Assembly: GCA_022510425.1 (NCBI GenBank)
Contig: JAFLTO010000001.1
Span: 62,001 to 126,000, forward strand
DNA from: Muribaculaceae bacterium
Lineage (GTDB): Bacteria; Bacteroidota; Bacteroidia; Bacteroidales; Muribaculaceae
Direction: 5' to 3'
DNA length: 64,000 nt
Both the position numbers and the translations under genes were made by a program. The notes beneath the pieces were generated by a model. That model saw only the letters and a program-made list of their open reading frames with translations, was not told the origin of the DNA and did not search any database. Below, piece after piece: positions 44,351 to 53,320 of the stretch (position 1 is the first letter of the stretch; every line of letters begins with the position of its first letter).

Positions 44351-45296
44351 GTTAAACAATGTTAAAAATAAATATTTTGATAAACAACCCATTTTAACTA
44401 AATTCGCATATCTTCTTGGAGATCCACTTAATCAACAACATAATCTCACAAGAATAAAAGTATTACCAATATCTTTGAAACTAAATAAGAAATATCGTAT
44501 CACTCTTGAAGACGAATCCTCTTTAGAAAAAAGGATAGATATTTCCACAACTACATATTGGCTATTAATTGTTTTGATAGGTATTGCTGTTGTCGCCGGA
44601 GCTTTCGGTATGTTTATTCTTGCTTATACCCCAATGAAAAGTTATCTGCCGGGCTACTTGAAGGAATCGGAAAGAACTGCAACCGAGGAGCAACACATCA
44701 GATTAGATTCGTTATCAAAAGTGTATGAGATAAACGAAGCATATATCTCAAGCATATTAAATGCTCTGAATCCGTCTGAAAAAGAGAATATTGGAACCTT
44801 AATTGACCATAAACCCACCCCTCTGTCGTTAGATTCTCTGATTTCAGCAAGTGAAGAAGAAAAGAAATTTATGGAGAATATAAGAGAAAGGGATAAATAC
44901 AATATAACTTATACTTCACCGGCAGCAGCACAAACTATGATGTTTCAATCTGTTAACAAATCTGCTGTTATTTCAGATAACTCTAAAAATAAATATCAAG
45001 TCGAAATTATTTTACCAATAGGAGCTCCAATTTCAACAATTGCAGATGGTAAAGTAATTTCTATTGCATCTTCTCCAAAGGTTTCAGGTGGTTATGAAGT
45101 TATTATTCAACACCCTAAAGGTTTCTTGAGTAAAACAAGCCGCCTCTCTAATCTAATGGTGAAACCCGGCGACAGGGTTTCTGCAGGACAAATCATAGCC
45201 GGAGGAACCTCTTCTTATGGACAGAAAGAAAATCTTATAACATTTGAACTTTGGCATGACGGCGATCCTTTGATACCTTCGCAATATATCAATTGA
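44349..45296 (+). CDS. M23 (LytM/peptidase M23) family membrane-anchored protein
   Basis: This predicted envelope protein has one N-terminal membrane helix (YWLLIVLIGIAVVAGAFGMFILAY), then a periplasmic helical region and a C-terminal M23-like beta domain. The domain contains ILPIGAPISTIADGKVISIASSPKVSGGYEVIIQHPKGFLS and ITFELWHDGDPLIPSQYI. The usual zinc ligands (HxxxD and HxH) appear incomplete: VIIQHP is present, but the first HxxxD is not obvious and LWHDG is partial. It may therefore be a non-catalytic LytM-type activator. The start is uncertain, as there is no early ATG. TTG 44349 (track) or TTG 44475 (MKLNKKYRITLEDESS, closer to the family N-terminus) are possible. It precedes dxr and rseP. 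Confidence 0.75.
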   Translation: MLNNVKNKYFDKQPILTKFAYLLGDPLNQQHNLTRIKVLPISLKLNKKYRITLEDESSLEKRIDISTTTYWLLIVLIGIAVVAGAFGMFILAYTPMKSYLPGYLKESERTATEEQHIRLDSLSKVYEINEAYISSILNALNPSEKENIGTLIDHKPTPLSLDSLISASEEEKKFMENIRERDKYNITYTSPAAAQTMMFQSVNKSAVISDNSKNKYQVEIILPIGAPISTIADGKVISIASSPKVSGGYEVIIQHPKGFLSKTSRLSNLMVKPGDRVSAGQIIAGGTSSYGQKENLITFELWHDGDPLIPSQYIN

Positions 45297-45331
45297 GGAT
45301 CTCTTCAAAACAAGAAATTTTATTTTTTAAA

Positions 45332-46486
45332 ATGAAAAATATAGCCGTTTTAGGTAGCACAGGGAGTATTGGCACCCAAACTTTGGATATTATAGAAGCC
45401 CATCCCGACATTTTTAAAGCAAATGTATTAACTGCAAACAAAAATTGGGAACTATTAGCTAAACAGGCGTTAAAATTCCGTCCTTCTTTGGTCGTCATAA
45501 CAGATGAGTCTTACTATAAAAACCTCAAAGAAGCTCTTAAAGACACCAAAATAAAAGTTGAATGTGGAACAGAAAGTTTAGCTTTGGCGCCTACTCTTGA
45601 AGAAGTAGATATAGTAGTCACAGCTTTAGTTGGTTATAGCGGGTTAATACCGACTGTAAATGCAATAAAGAGAGGGAAAACAATTGCTCTCGCCAATAAA
45701 GAAACCTTGGTAGTGGCGGGTGAAATTATCACTACTTTAGCAAAGGAAAACAATGTAAATATTTTGCCTGTAGACAGTGAACATTCAGCAATATTTCAAT
45801 GCCTGAATGGTGAGGAACATAAAAACATGTCAAAAATCCTCTTAACCGCAAGCGGAGGTCCTTTCCGCTCTTTATCAAAAGAAGATTTAAAACACGTCAC
45901 CGTGAAACAGGCTCTAAATCACCCTAACTGGGATATGGGAGCAAAAGTGACAATTGACTCGGCTTCTATGATGAATAAAGGCTTTGAAATGATTGAGGCC
46001 AAATGGTTGTTCAATTGCAATCCTGATGATATAGAAATATTAGTCCACCCTCAAAGTCTCGTTCATTCCATGGTGCAATTCTGCGATGGTTCGGTCAAAG
46101 CACAGATTGGAATCCCGGATATGAGAATTCCGATTCAATATGCCTTGTCATATCCGGAACGTCTTAATTCTCCTCAATTTATCTTGGATTGGTCAAAGGT
46201 GAATCAATTGACCTTTGAAAAACCGGACATGGAAAAATTCCCTTTGCTAAGACTTGCTTTTGAAGCTATACATAAAGGCGGCAATATGCCTTGTATTCTC
46301 AATGCTGCAAATGAAATCGCCAACAAAGCTTTTCTTGATGAAAAAATTTCTTTCACAATGATGTCCTCACTTGTCGAAGCTATTATGACATCTGCACATT
46401 TCATTCAAAATCCCTCTTTGGAAGATTTGATAGAAACCAATAAAGAAACAAGGAAATTATCACAAAAATGGATTGAAACACACTGA
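45332..46486 (+). CDS. dxr: 1-deoxy-D-xylulose 5-phosphate reductoisomerase
   Basis: This NADPH-dependent enzyme catalyses the second step of the MEP isoprenoid pathway. The track ORF begins at 45293, overlapping the upstream gene. The ATG at 45332 gives MKNIAVLGSTGSIGTQTLDIIEAHPD, the family N-terminus with the NADPH motif GSTGSIG, and 384 residues. Other motifs are ALANKETLVVAGE near 115, PVDSEHSAIFQCL near 140 (metal-binding DxE), LTASGGPF near 170 and the NHPNWDMGAKVTIDSASMMNKGFEMIEA segment near 195. It is followed after 73 bp by rseP, a frequent linkage. It supplies isoprenoids for the undecaprenyl carrier used by the WecA-like enzyme. Confidence 0.96.
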   Translation: MKNIAVLGSTGSIGTQTLDIIEAHPDIFKANVLTANKNWELLAKQALKFRPSLVVITDESYYKNLKEALKDTKIKVECGTESLALAPTLEEVDIVVTALVGYSGLIPTVNAIKRGKTIALANKETLVVAGEIITTLAKENNVNILPVDSEHSAIFQCLNGEEHKNMSKILLTASGGPFRSLSKEDLKHVTVKQALNHPNWDMGAKVTIDSASMMNKGFEMIEAKWLFNCNPDDIEILVHPQSLVHSMVQFCDGSVKAQIGIPDMRIPIQYALSYPERLNSPQFILDWSKVNQLTFEKPDMEKFPLLRLAFEAIHKGGNMPCILNAANEIANKAFLDEKISFTMMSSLVEAIMTSAHFIQNPSLEDLIETNKETRKLSQKWIETH

Positions 46487-46559
46487 CAATATTAATTTTC
46501 ACGTTATATTTTGAAGAATCTTTCTATATTAAAAACAACTAATAACCATTTAATATACA

Positions 46560-48059
46560 TTGGATACTTTTCTAATAAAAGCCACACAGCTAATATTGGC
46601 ATTTGCAATATTGGTAATTATACATGAATTCGGACATTTTCTCTTTGCACGTCTATTCGGAGTGAAAGTAGAAAAATTCTATATTTTCTTTGATCCCTGG
46701 ACAGAACTTTTCAAATGGAAACCAAAAAAATATATAGGAGGCCTTGGGAAACATAAAAATATCTCCGATCAACCTGATCTAACGCCGGAACAACAGAAAG
46801 AGCTTGAAAAAAAATGCGAAGAAGAAGAGGCTAAAGCTATAGCCAACGGAGCTCCTAAGAAAAAGAAATCTTTTTGGGGAAACACAGAATATGGTATCGG
46901 ATGGCTTCCCCTTGGAGGGTATTGCAAAATAGCCGGTATGATAGATGAATCCATGGATACCGAGCAAATGAAAAAACCACCACAAGACTGGGAATTCCGT
47001 TCTAAACCGGCCTGGCAACGACTACTCATCATGATTGCCGGGGTGCTTTTCAATTTTCTTCTTGCAATTTTAATATATGCCGGCATTGTATATGCCACAG
47101 GTGAAAAATATGTTCCTTTTCAGGAGGCAAAAATGGGAATGGCATATTCGGGAGAAGCACAAAAGATAGGATTTCACGATGGAGATATCCCTCTTTATGC
47201 TGATGGAGAAAGTCTTGAAAATCCCAATGAGGCAAGAATGAAAATGATTCAGGCATCCACTGTCACTGTCCTTAGAAATGGTAAGGATACTATAGACATA
47301 AAGATACCCGAAAAATTTATTTTTGCATTAGACAATGAGGCTAAGAGCGACACTGCAGTAATTGCCTTAATGACTTATAGAATCCCTACTCGCATCACCC
47401 AGGTTATGCCGGGAGAAGGAGCCGCCAAAGCCGGAATCAAAACCGGAGATGAAATAATAGCTATTGATTCCACAGCAACTCCTTCTCTTGATCGTTTCAT
47501 GGCCACATTGCAAGGACATGAGAATGCAACTGTGAATTTAACGGTAGTAAGAAAAAACAACGAGGCTAATGACACTCTCATCATACCAGTGGTGCTTTCT
47601 GAAAATTCAAAAATGGGAGTCGGCCTTGAAGTAGATCCATCTGCTTTCTATAATTCAAAGGAAATAAAATATTCTCTTCTTCAATCTGTGCCTAAGGGAA
47701 TCAGTATGGGAACTGACCGCCTTTCATCTTATGCTCAAAGCATGAAACTTGTTTTCACAAAGGAGGGGGCCAAAAGTGTAGGTGGTTTTGGCTCACTTGG
47801 GGCCATATTCCCGGAAAAATGGGATTGGATTGCTTTCTGGAATATAGCTGCATTCCTCTCCGTGGCTCTTGCCTTCATGAATATTTTGCCTATCCCGGCT
47901 CTTGATGGCGGCCACGTATTATTCCTTCTTTATGAAGTGGTGACCAGAAGAAAACCTTCTGAGAAATTCTTAGAATACGCCCAGATAGTGGGTATGAGTT
48001 TGCTGATAATCCTGCTTATATATGCAAACGGAATGGATATTGTAAGGTTGTTTAAGTAA
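46560..48059 (+). CDS. rseP: RseP-type site-2 intramembrane metalloprotease (M50)
   Basis: This inner-membrane zinc protease does regulated intramembrane proteolysis. It starts at TTG 46560; MDTFLIKATQLILAFAILVIIHEFGHFLFARLFG is the correct family N-terminus. The zinc site is His22-Glu23-His26 with the distal Asp in NILPIPALDGGHVLF near residue 450. Two PDZ-like regions lie between (for example YSGEAQKIGFHDGDIPLYADGE and VMPGEGAAKAGIKTGDEIIAID). An acidic/basic cytosolic insertion (QPDLTPEQQKELEKKCEEEEAKAIANGAPKKKKS, residues ~75-105) is a Bacteroidetes-type feature. At 499 residues it is slightly longer than E. coli RseP. No anti-sigma gene is adjacent. Confidence 0.94.
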   Translation: MDTFLIKATQLILAFAILVIIHEFGHFLFARLFGVKVEKFYIFFDPWTELFKWKPKKYIGGLGKHKNISDQPDLTPEQQKELEKKCEEEEAKAIANGAPKKKKSFWGNTEYGIGWLPLGGYCKIAGMIDESMDTEQMKKPPQDWEFRSKPAWQRLLIMIAGVLFNFLLAILIYAGIVYATGEKYVPFQEAKMGMAYSGEAQKIGFHDGDIPLYADGESLENPNEARMKMIQASTVTVLRNGKDTIDIKIPEKFIFALDNEAKSDTAVIALMTYRIPTRITQVMPGEGAAKAGIKTGDEIIAIDSTATPSLDRFMATLQGHENATVNLTVVRKNNEANDTLIIPVVLSENSKMGVGLEVDPSAFYNSKEIKYSLLQSVPKGISMGTDRLSSYAQSMKLVFTKEGAKSVGGFGSLGAIFPEKWDWIAFWNIAAFLSVALAFMNILPIPALDGGHVLFLLYEVVTRRKPSEKFLEYAQIVGMSLLIILLIYANGMDIVRLFK

Positions 48060-48069
48060 TTATCCATCT

Positions 48070-49248
48070 ATGAAAAAGATAGTTCTTAAAAACGGAAAAG
48101 AAGAATCGATTCTTCGTCATCATCCTTGGGTTTTTTCGGGAGCGATAGCACACCAAGATCCTGAGATTCAAGAAGGTGATCTTGTGGAAGTTTATTCATC
48201 AAGGAATAAAAAACTTGCCACCGGACATTTTCAGATAGGTAGCATATCGGTAAGAATCCTTGAATTCGGAGACAATACAATAAACGATAATTTTTATGAG
48301 AATCGTTTGTTATCTGCATTCAACCTTAGGAAATCTTTAAATCTTATAAGGCCTGACAATAATTGTTATCGTCTTGTGCATGGAGAAGGAGATTTTTTAC
48401 CCGGACTTGTAGTGGATATCTATAGCAATACTGCAGTCATGCAGGCTCATTCTCCTGGTATGCATTATGAACGCATGAAAATAGCTGAAGCTTTGGTTTC
48501 TTTATCTGAAGCTGATATAAAGAATGTATATTATAAAAGTGACACCACTCTCCCATTCAAGGCGAATCTCGATCCGGTCAACGATTATATAGTGGGCAAG
48601 TATGATGGATCAATAGCCATTGAAAACGGTCTTCACTTCAATATTGACTGGTTGAAAGGTCAAAAAACGGGCTTCTTTATCGATCAACGAGAAAACCGTA
48701 AACTTCTGGAGAAATTTTCTCAAGGTAGAAAGGTGTTGAATATGTTTTGCTATACCGGAGGATTCTCAGTCTATGCTATGAGAGGTGGTGCAAAAAAAGT
48801 GGTTTCCGTTGATTCTTCATCCAAGGCTATAGAACTTACCGAAGCAAATATAAATTTAAATTTTGCAGAAGACACAAGACACTCGGCAATAGCTGAAGAT
48901 GCTTTCAAATATCTTGATTCAATTCAAAAAGATGATTTTGATTTGATGATCCTTGACCCTCCCGCTTTTGCGAAACACAGAAATGCCTTGAAAAACGGTC
49001 TAATAGGATATCGTAAATTGAATCTAAAGGCTTTTGAAAAAATTAAAAAGGGAGGTATTATTTTCACTTTTTCATGCTCTCAAGTTGTCACAAAAGAAAT
49101 GTTTCGACTTGCAGTGTTTACTGCCGCATCACAATCGGGAAGGAAAGTCAGGATTCTCCATCAACTCACCCAACCTGCCGACCATCCGGTCGATATCTCC
49201 CATCCTGAAGGTGAATACCTAAAAGGACTCGTGCTATATGTAGAATAA
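48070..49248 (+). CDS. RlmI-like 23S rRNA cytosine-5 methyltransferase
   Basis: This 392-residue SAM-dependent methyltransferase is of the RlmI/RlmK class. An N-terminal PUA-like domain (LKNGKEESILRHHPWVFSGAI, then GDLVEVYSSRNKKLATGHF) spans about 1-75. A central EEHEI-type segment is DFLPGLVVDIYSNTAVMQAHSPGM. The Rossmann domain has the SAM motif VLNMFCYTGGFSVYAMRGGAKKVVSVDSS near residue 220 and the catalytic-type LDPPAFAKHRNAL near 298, with FTFSCSQVV near 335. The 23S rRNA m5C role is inferred from similarity. It lies 10 bp after rseP, so co-transcription with it is likely. Confidence 0.9.
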   Translation: MKKIVLKNGKEESILRHHPWVFSGAIAHQDPEIQEGDLVEVYSSRNKKLATGHFQIGSISVRILEFGDNTINDNFYENRLLSAFNLRKSLNLIRPDNNCYRLVHGEGDFLPGLVVDIYSNTAVMQAHSPGMHYERMKIAEALVSLSEADIKNVYYKSDTTLPFKANLDPVNDYIVGKYDGSIAIENGLHFNIDWLKGQKTGFFIDQRENRKLLEKFSQGRKVLNMFCYTGGFSVYAMRGGAKKVVSVDSSSKAIELTEANINLNFAEDTRHSAIAEDAFKYLDSIQKDDFDLMILDPPAFAKHRNALKNGLIGYRKLNLKAFEKIKKGGIIFTFSCSQVVTKEMFRLAVFTAASQSGRKVRILHQLTQPADHPVDISHPEGEYLKGLVLYVE

Positions 49249-49259
49249 ATAAAAAAAAT

Positions 49260-51284
49260 ATGAAATCTTTAATCGCTGCTATGTTGGCTTCTTCAATCGC
49301 TTTATCGGCTTCTGCCGTGGTGGATAAAAACTTCGATTACCATGTTGATCGCTTTGCTGATATTGAGGTACTTCGTTATGAGGTGCCTGAATTCGACCGT
49401 TTAACACCTCAGCAAAGAATAATGATATACTATCTCTCTCAAGCCGCTCAAGCGGGGAGAGATATTATATGGGATCAAAACGGCAAATACAACCTTCAAA
49501 TCCGTAAGCTTCTGGAAAATATATACACAAGTTTTTCTGGTGATAAAAATTCTAAAGATTACAAAGCATTTGAGAAATATATAAAGCAGGTATGGTTCGG
49601 AAATGGAATCCATCACCATTATTCTACAGATAAATTCACTCCTGAATTCTCCGAAGATTTCTTTAAAGAACAAGTTGCACTTATTCCTGATGCTTCTCTT
49701 CCACTGCAACCCGGTCAAACACGTGAAGAATTAATCTCTATTATAACTCCTGTTATTTTTGATCCAACGGTAATGCCAAAAAGGGTGTTCCAAGATGGTG
49801 CATTTGATGTGGTTGTGAACTCAGCTTCAAATCTCTATGGCGAAGGAGTGACACAACAGGAAGTGGAAGATTACTATAACAATCTGAAAGATCCTAACGA
49901 TCCTGAACCGGTTTCTTACGGTCTTAACTCACGAATTGTTAAGGAAAATGGGGAAATAAAAGAACAGGTTTATCATCTCAACGGTCTATACGGGCCTGCA
50001 ATTGCAAAAATCATTTATTGGCTTGATATGGCTAAGAGTGTGGCTGAAAATGATGCTCAAAAAGCATATATTACAAAACTTATAGACTATTATATTACTG
50101 GTGACCTGAAACTATTTGACGAATATTCTATACTTTGGACCGAAGAAACTGATGGTGATGTTGATTTCGTCAACGGATTTATTGAAAGTTACGGTGATCC
50201 CCTTGGAATGACCGGTTCTTGGGAATCTTATGTCAATTTCAAAAATCAGGCATCTACAAAACGAACTGAGACCATTGCGTCCAACGCACAATGGTTTGAA
50301 GACAATTCTCCTGTCGACTCTCGTTTCAAAAAAGACAAGGTGAAAGGAGTTTCAGCAAAGGTTATAAATGCTGCAATGCTTGCTGGAGATGCATTTCCTT
50401 CCACTGCTATCGGCATTAATTTACCTAATGCAAATTGGATTCGTGCAGCACATGGTTCAAAATCAGTTACACTGGAAAATATTACGGAGGCGTATGATAT
50501 GGCTTCACATGGAAATGGTTTTAATGAAGAATTTGTGATAGATGCACCCACTTCTCAAATTATGGACGACTATCTTTATATTACAGATATGCTTCATACC
50601 GACCTACATGAGTGTCTTGGCCATGCATCAGGACAACTGCTTCCCGGAGTAGACCCTGATGCATTGAAGGAAAACGGTTCTGCTCTCGAAGAAGCACGGG
50701 CTGACCTCTTTGCTCTTTATTACCTTCCGGATAATAAATTGATTGAACTTGGCATACTTGATAATCCTGATGCATATAAGGCTGAGTATTACAAATATAT
50801 GCTTAATGGTCTTATGACACAATTAAACAGGATAGAACCGGGTAAAGATATCGAAGAAGCTCATATGCGAAATCGCCAACTGATTGCAGCGTGGATTCTC
50901 GACAATGGGAAAAAAGATAAAGTGGTGGAATTGGTAAAAAAGAATGGCAAAACTTTCATTAAAATAAATGACTACAAGAAAATGAGAAACCTTATCGGCC
51001 AACTCCTTGCTGAAATCCAACGTATCAAAAGTGAAGGGGATTATGATGCCGGTGTTGCTCTAATAAATAAATATGCTGTGAAAGTAGATCCTAAACTCCA
51101 TAAAGAGGTACTTGAGCGATTTGCTTCTCTCGATATTCCTCCCTATCGAGGCTTCATTAATCCGGTTATGGTACCAGTATTAGGAGAAAAGGGAGAAATT
51201 GTGGACGTTTCCTTACAATATGGTGAAACTTATCCACAACAAATGCTCCGACTAAGTAAGGATTTCAAAACCTTAGGTTATTGA
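49260..51284 (+). CDS. Exported dipeptidyl-peptidase III (M49) family metalloprotease
   Basis: This zinc exopeptidase removes dipeptides from peptide N-termini. It has a signal peptide (MKSLIAAMLASSIALSASA) and 674 residues, the normal size for bacterial M49. The signature HExxGH appears as HECLGH (His450, Glu451, His455), and the third ligand is in ALEEARADLFALYYL near 480. LPNANWIRAAHGSKSVTLENI near 385 and NRQLIAAWI near 540 are also family features. Periplasmic location is inferred from the signal. Such enzymes let gut Bacteroidetes use peptides as carbon and nitrogen. It follows the methyltransferase by 11 bp. Confidence 0.93.
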   Translation: MKSLIAAMLASSIALSASAVVDKNFDYHVDRFADIEVLRYEVPEFDRLTPQQRIMIYYLSQAAQAGRDIIWDQNGKYNLQIRKLLENIYTSFSGDKNSKDYKAFEKYIKQVWFGNGIHHHYSTDKFTPEFSEDFFKEQVALIPDASLPLQPGQTREELISIITPVIFDPTVMPKRVFQDGAFDVVVNSASNLYGEGVTQQEVEDYYNNLKDPNDPEPVSYGLNSRIVKENGEIKEQVYHLNGLYGPAIAKIIYWLDMAKSVAENDAQKAYITKLIDYYITGDLKLFDEYSILWTEETDGDVDFVNGFIESYGDPLGMTGSWESYVNFKNQASTKRTETIASNAQWFEDNSPVDSRFKKDKVKGVSAKVINAAMLAGDAFPSTAIGINLPNANWIRAAHGSKSVTLENITEAYDMASHGNGFNEEFVIDAPTSQIMDDYLYITDMLHTDLHECLGHASGQLLPGVDPDALKENGSALEEARADLFALYYLPDNKLIELGILDNPDAYKAEYYKYMLNGLMTQLNRIEPGKDIEEAHMRNRQLIAAWILDNGKKDKVVELVKKNGKTFIKINDYKKMRNLIGQLLAEIQRIKSEGDYDAGVALINKYAVKVDPKLHKEVLERFASLDIPPYRGFINPVMVPVLGEKGEIVDVSLQYGETYPQQMLRLSKDFKTLGY

Positions 51285-51319
51285 TCATCACTCATCTCCT
51301 GTAATTTATCCTTTATCAC

Positions 51320-51979
51320 TTGAAAACTATCACTCTAAATAATATTCTCCCTAATGTTTTCAAAGGAATGGAGGATTCATCTCAAATCTTAGATTCAAGG
51401 ATTTGGATGGCTCCTCCATTCACGTTCAACAAAGGATGCCGTATATGTATTCAAGCAGAATCAGGAGGTGGTAAATCTTCCCTCTTGAGTTTCATTTATG
51501 GTAATAGAGATGATTATCAAGGTGAAATTTTTTTCGATAAGGAAAATATCAGGAATCTTAATATTTCTCAATGGTGTGATATTAGAAGGAACTCAATAGC
51601 ACTTCTTCCTCAGGATATGGGACTTTTCCCGGAATTGACTACGATAGAAAATATACAACTTAAGAACCGTCTCACTAACTATAAGTCAACAGTTGAGATT
51701 GATGAGATGTTAAATCTTCTTGGCATTCTTGAAAAGAAACATGTGCCGACAAGAAAAATGAGTATAGGCCAACAACAACGTGTTGCCATTGTCAGATCTC
51801 TTTGTCAGCCTTTCGATTTCCTCTTTCTGGATGAACCCGTGAGCCATTTGGATGAAACTAACAATATAATAGTAGCCAGATTAGTGGAAAGAGAGGCTTC
51901 TTTAAAGAATTCCGGAATAATCTCCACCTCTGTGGGTAATCCGCTTCTTCTTGACAATGCAGAATTTATAAACCTATGA
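51320..51979 (+). CDS. ABC transporter ATP-binding protein
   Basis: This 219-residue ATPase pairs with the following permease. It starts at TTG 51320. The Walker A (IQAESGGGKSSLLSFIYG) is near residue 47, the Q-loop (ALLPQDMGLFPELTTIENIQLKNRL) near 95, the signature MSIGQQQRVAIVRSL near 150 and Walker B FDFLFLDEPVSHLDE near 170. It resembles LolD/MacB-type ATPases of lipoprotein or macrolide exporters. Its 3' end overlaps the permease start by 4 bp (ATGA), implying translational coupling and complex formation. The substrate is unknown. Confidence 0.88.
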   Translation: MKTITLNNILPNVFKGMEDSSQILDSRIWMAPPFTFNKGCRICIQAESGGGKSSLLSFIYGNRDDYQGEIFFDKENIRNLNISQWCDIRRNSIALLPQDMGLFPELTTIENIQLKNRLTNYKSTVEIDEMLNLLGILEKKHVPTRKMSIGQQQRVAIVRSLCQPFDFLFLDEPVSHLDETNNIIVARLVEREASLKNSGIISTSVGNPLLLDNAEFINL

Positions 51980-53163
51980 AGAAAATAGGCTTAAATACGC
52001 TTCTAAAGAAGAATCTTTCTAAAGGGCAGCTTCTCGGCTTTTCCATCGCCAATCTTATTGGCCTCACTGTGATTTTGTCAGGTATTCTATTCTACTGCGA
52101 TAGCCGTCACCATAGACAAACAACTGACAAATATTTTTCAGATGATTATTTAGTGGTATCTAAAGAGGTAAAGGGTATAAATCTTAATCCCGTTGCTTTT
52201 ACAGAAGAAGAAATTGATGATATTTCTTCTCAGCCTTGGGTAAAAAAATTAGGAGAATTCACACCTGCCGAATATTCTGTGAGCGCCTCAATCAATATGG
52301 GAGGTAAAGGTATGTCGTCCTATCTCTTCTTTGAATCAGTGCCCGATGAATTCTTTGATGTTGTGCCGAGGGATTGGAATTTTGATCCTGAAAATAAATT
52401 TGTACCAATAGTTATCAATAAAGATTATCTTGCTCTCTATAATTTTGGCTTCGCTTTACCTCAAGGTCTCCCACAGTTAAGTGAAGAAATGATTGGATCT
52501 GTGCCTTTGAAATTATCTATCAATGGTAAGAATGGAACTTTAGAAATGTTTGATGCAAATGTTGTGGGATTCTCTTCAAGATTGAATACCATAGCTGTGC
52601 CACAAGATTTCATGAATTGGGCCAATAATAAATTTTCAGGAGATAAACAGCCGGAAATTTCCAGATTGATAATAAAGGTAGACAGACTGAATTCAAACAA
52701 CTATGAAAAATATCTGGCTGACCATGGTTTAGAAATTGCAGGAGATAAAGAAGGGGATTCAAAAGTTTCGGAGTTTCTTGGTTTGGTTTCCGGAGTGGTT
52801 GCGGCAATAGGTTTAGTGATAGCCCTTCTTGCCCTCTTTATCCTCCTTTTGAGTATTTTTTTACTCTTGCAGAAAAGCCGTCCTATGCTACGCAATCTTA
52901 TTTTGCTTGGCTACTCTCCTTCACAACCAGCTAAATACTACATATCTTTGGTATTAAAGATAAACGCCATTATAACTCTTCTGTCTGTTGGTTTCACCTT
53001 TGTCTGCCGATTGATTTGGCATAACACTTTAATCAGTTTGGGTTTGGGCGACGGAAATGTCCTCTTCATGATAGGGGCTGCCCTACTCTATTTTATAATA
53101 ATCACCCTTATAAATATTATTGTGATCCGTCGTCATCTTTTCTCTATTTGGAAAACTAACTGA
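51976..53163 (+). CDS. FtsX/MacB-like ABC permease
   Basis: This 395-residue permease has one N-terminal helix (LLGFSIANLIGLTVILSGILFYC), a large periplasmic domain of about 220 residues (VKGINLNPVAFTEEEIDDISSQPWVKKLGEF onward), and three C-terminal helices (VVAAIGLVIALLALFILLLSIFLLLQ, NAIITLLSVGFTFVC, VLFMIGAALLYFIIITLINIIVI). This is the MacB/LolE/FtsX topology. It is coupled to the upstream ATPase gene. No periplasmic adaptor or outer-membrane partner is adjacent, so the substrate and whether it is an exporter or a mechanotransmission complex remain open. Confidence 0.83.
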   Translation: MKKIGLNTLLKKNLSKGQLLGFSIANLIGLTVILSGILFYCDSRHHRQTTDKYFSDDYLVVSKEVKGINLNPVAFTEEEIDDISSQPWVKKLGEFTPAEYSVSASINMGGKGMSSYLFFESVPDEFFDVVPRDWNFDPENKFVPIVINKDYLALYNFGFALPQGLPQLSEEMIGSVPLKLSINGKNGTLEMFDANVVGFSSRLNTIAVPQDFMNWANNKFSGDKQPEISRLIIKVDRLNSNNYEKYLADHGLEIAGDKEGDSKVSEFLGLVSGVVAAIGLVIALLALFILLLSIFLLLQKSRPMLRNLILLGYSPSQPAKYYISLVLKINAIITLLSVGFTFVCRLIWHNTLISLGLGDGNVLFMIGAALLYFIIITLINIIVIRRHLFSIWKTN

Positions 53164-53320
53164 ATTATTAATCCTTATCTCAAATAAAATTTTGTTAATT
53201 TAACATAATTTCGACACATTTTTTATTTTTCCATGTAATAACTTTCCTTTTTTTTCATTGTCTAATTAGAAACGTATAATCCGCTATTGTTTTTTTTTCA
53301 ATATAGGATTTCCTAACAAC

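Noticed and set aside
53164-53320. TATAAT-like box (53276) before the HtrA-type gene as a promoter
   Set aside because: The only -35-like sequence is 11 nt away, and the Bacteroidetes -7 pattern is absent, so I do not call it.
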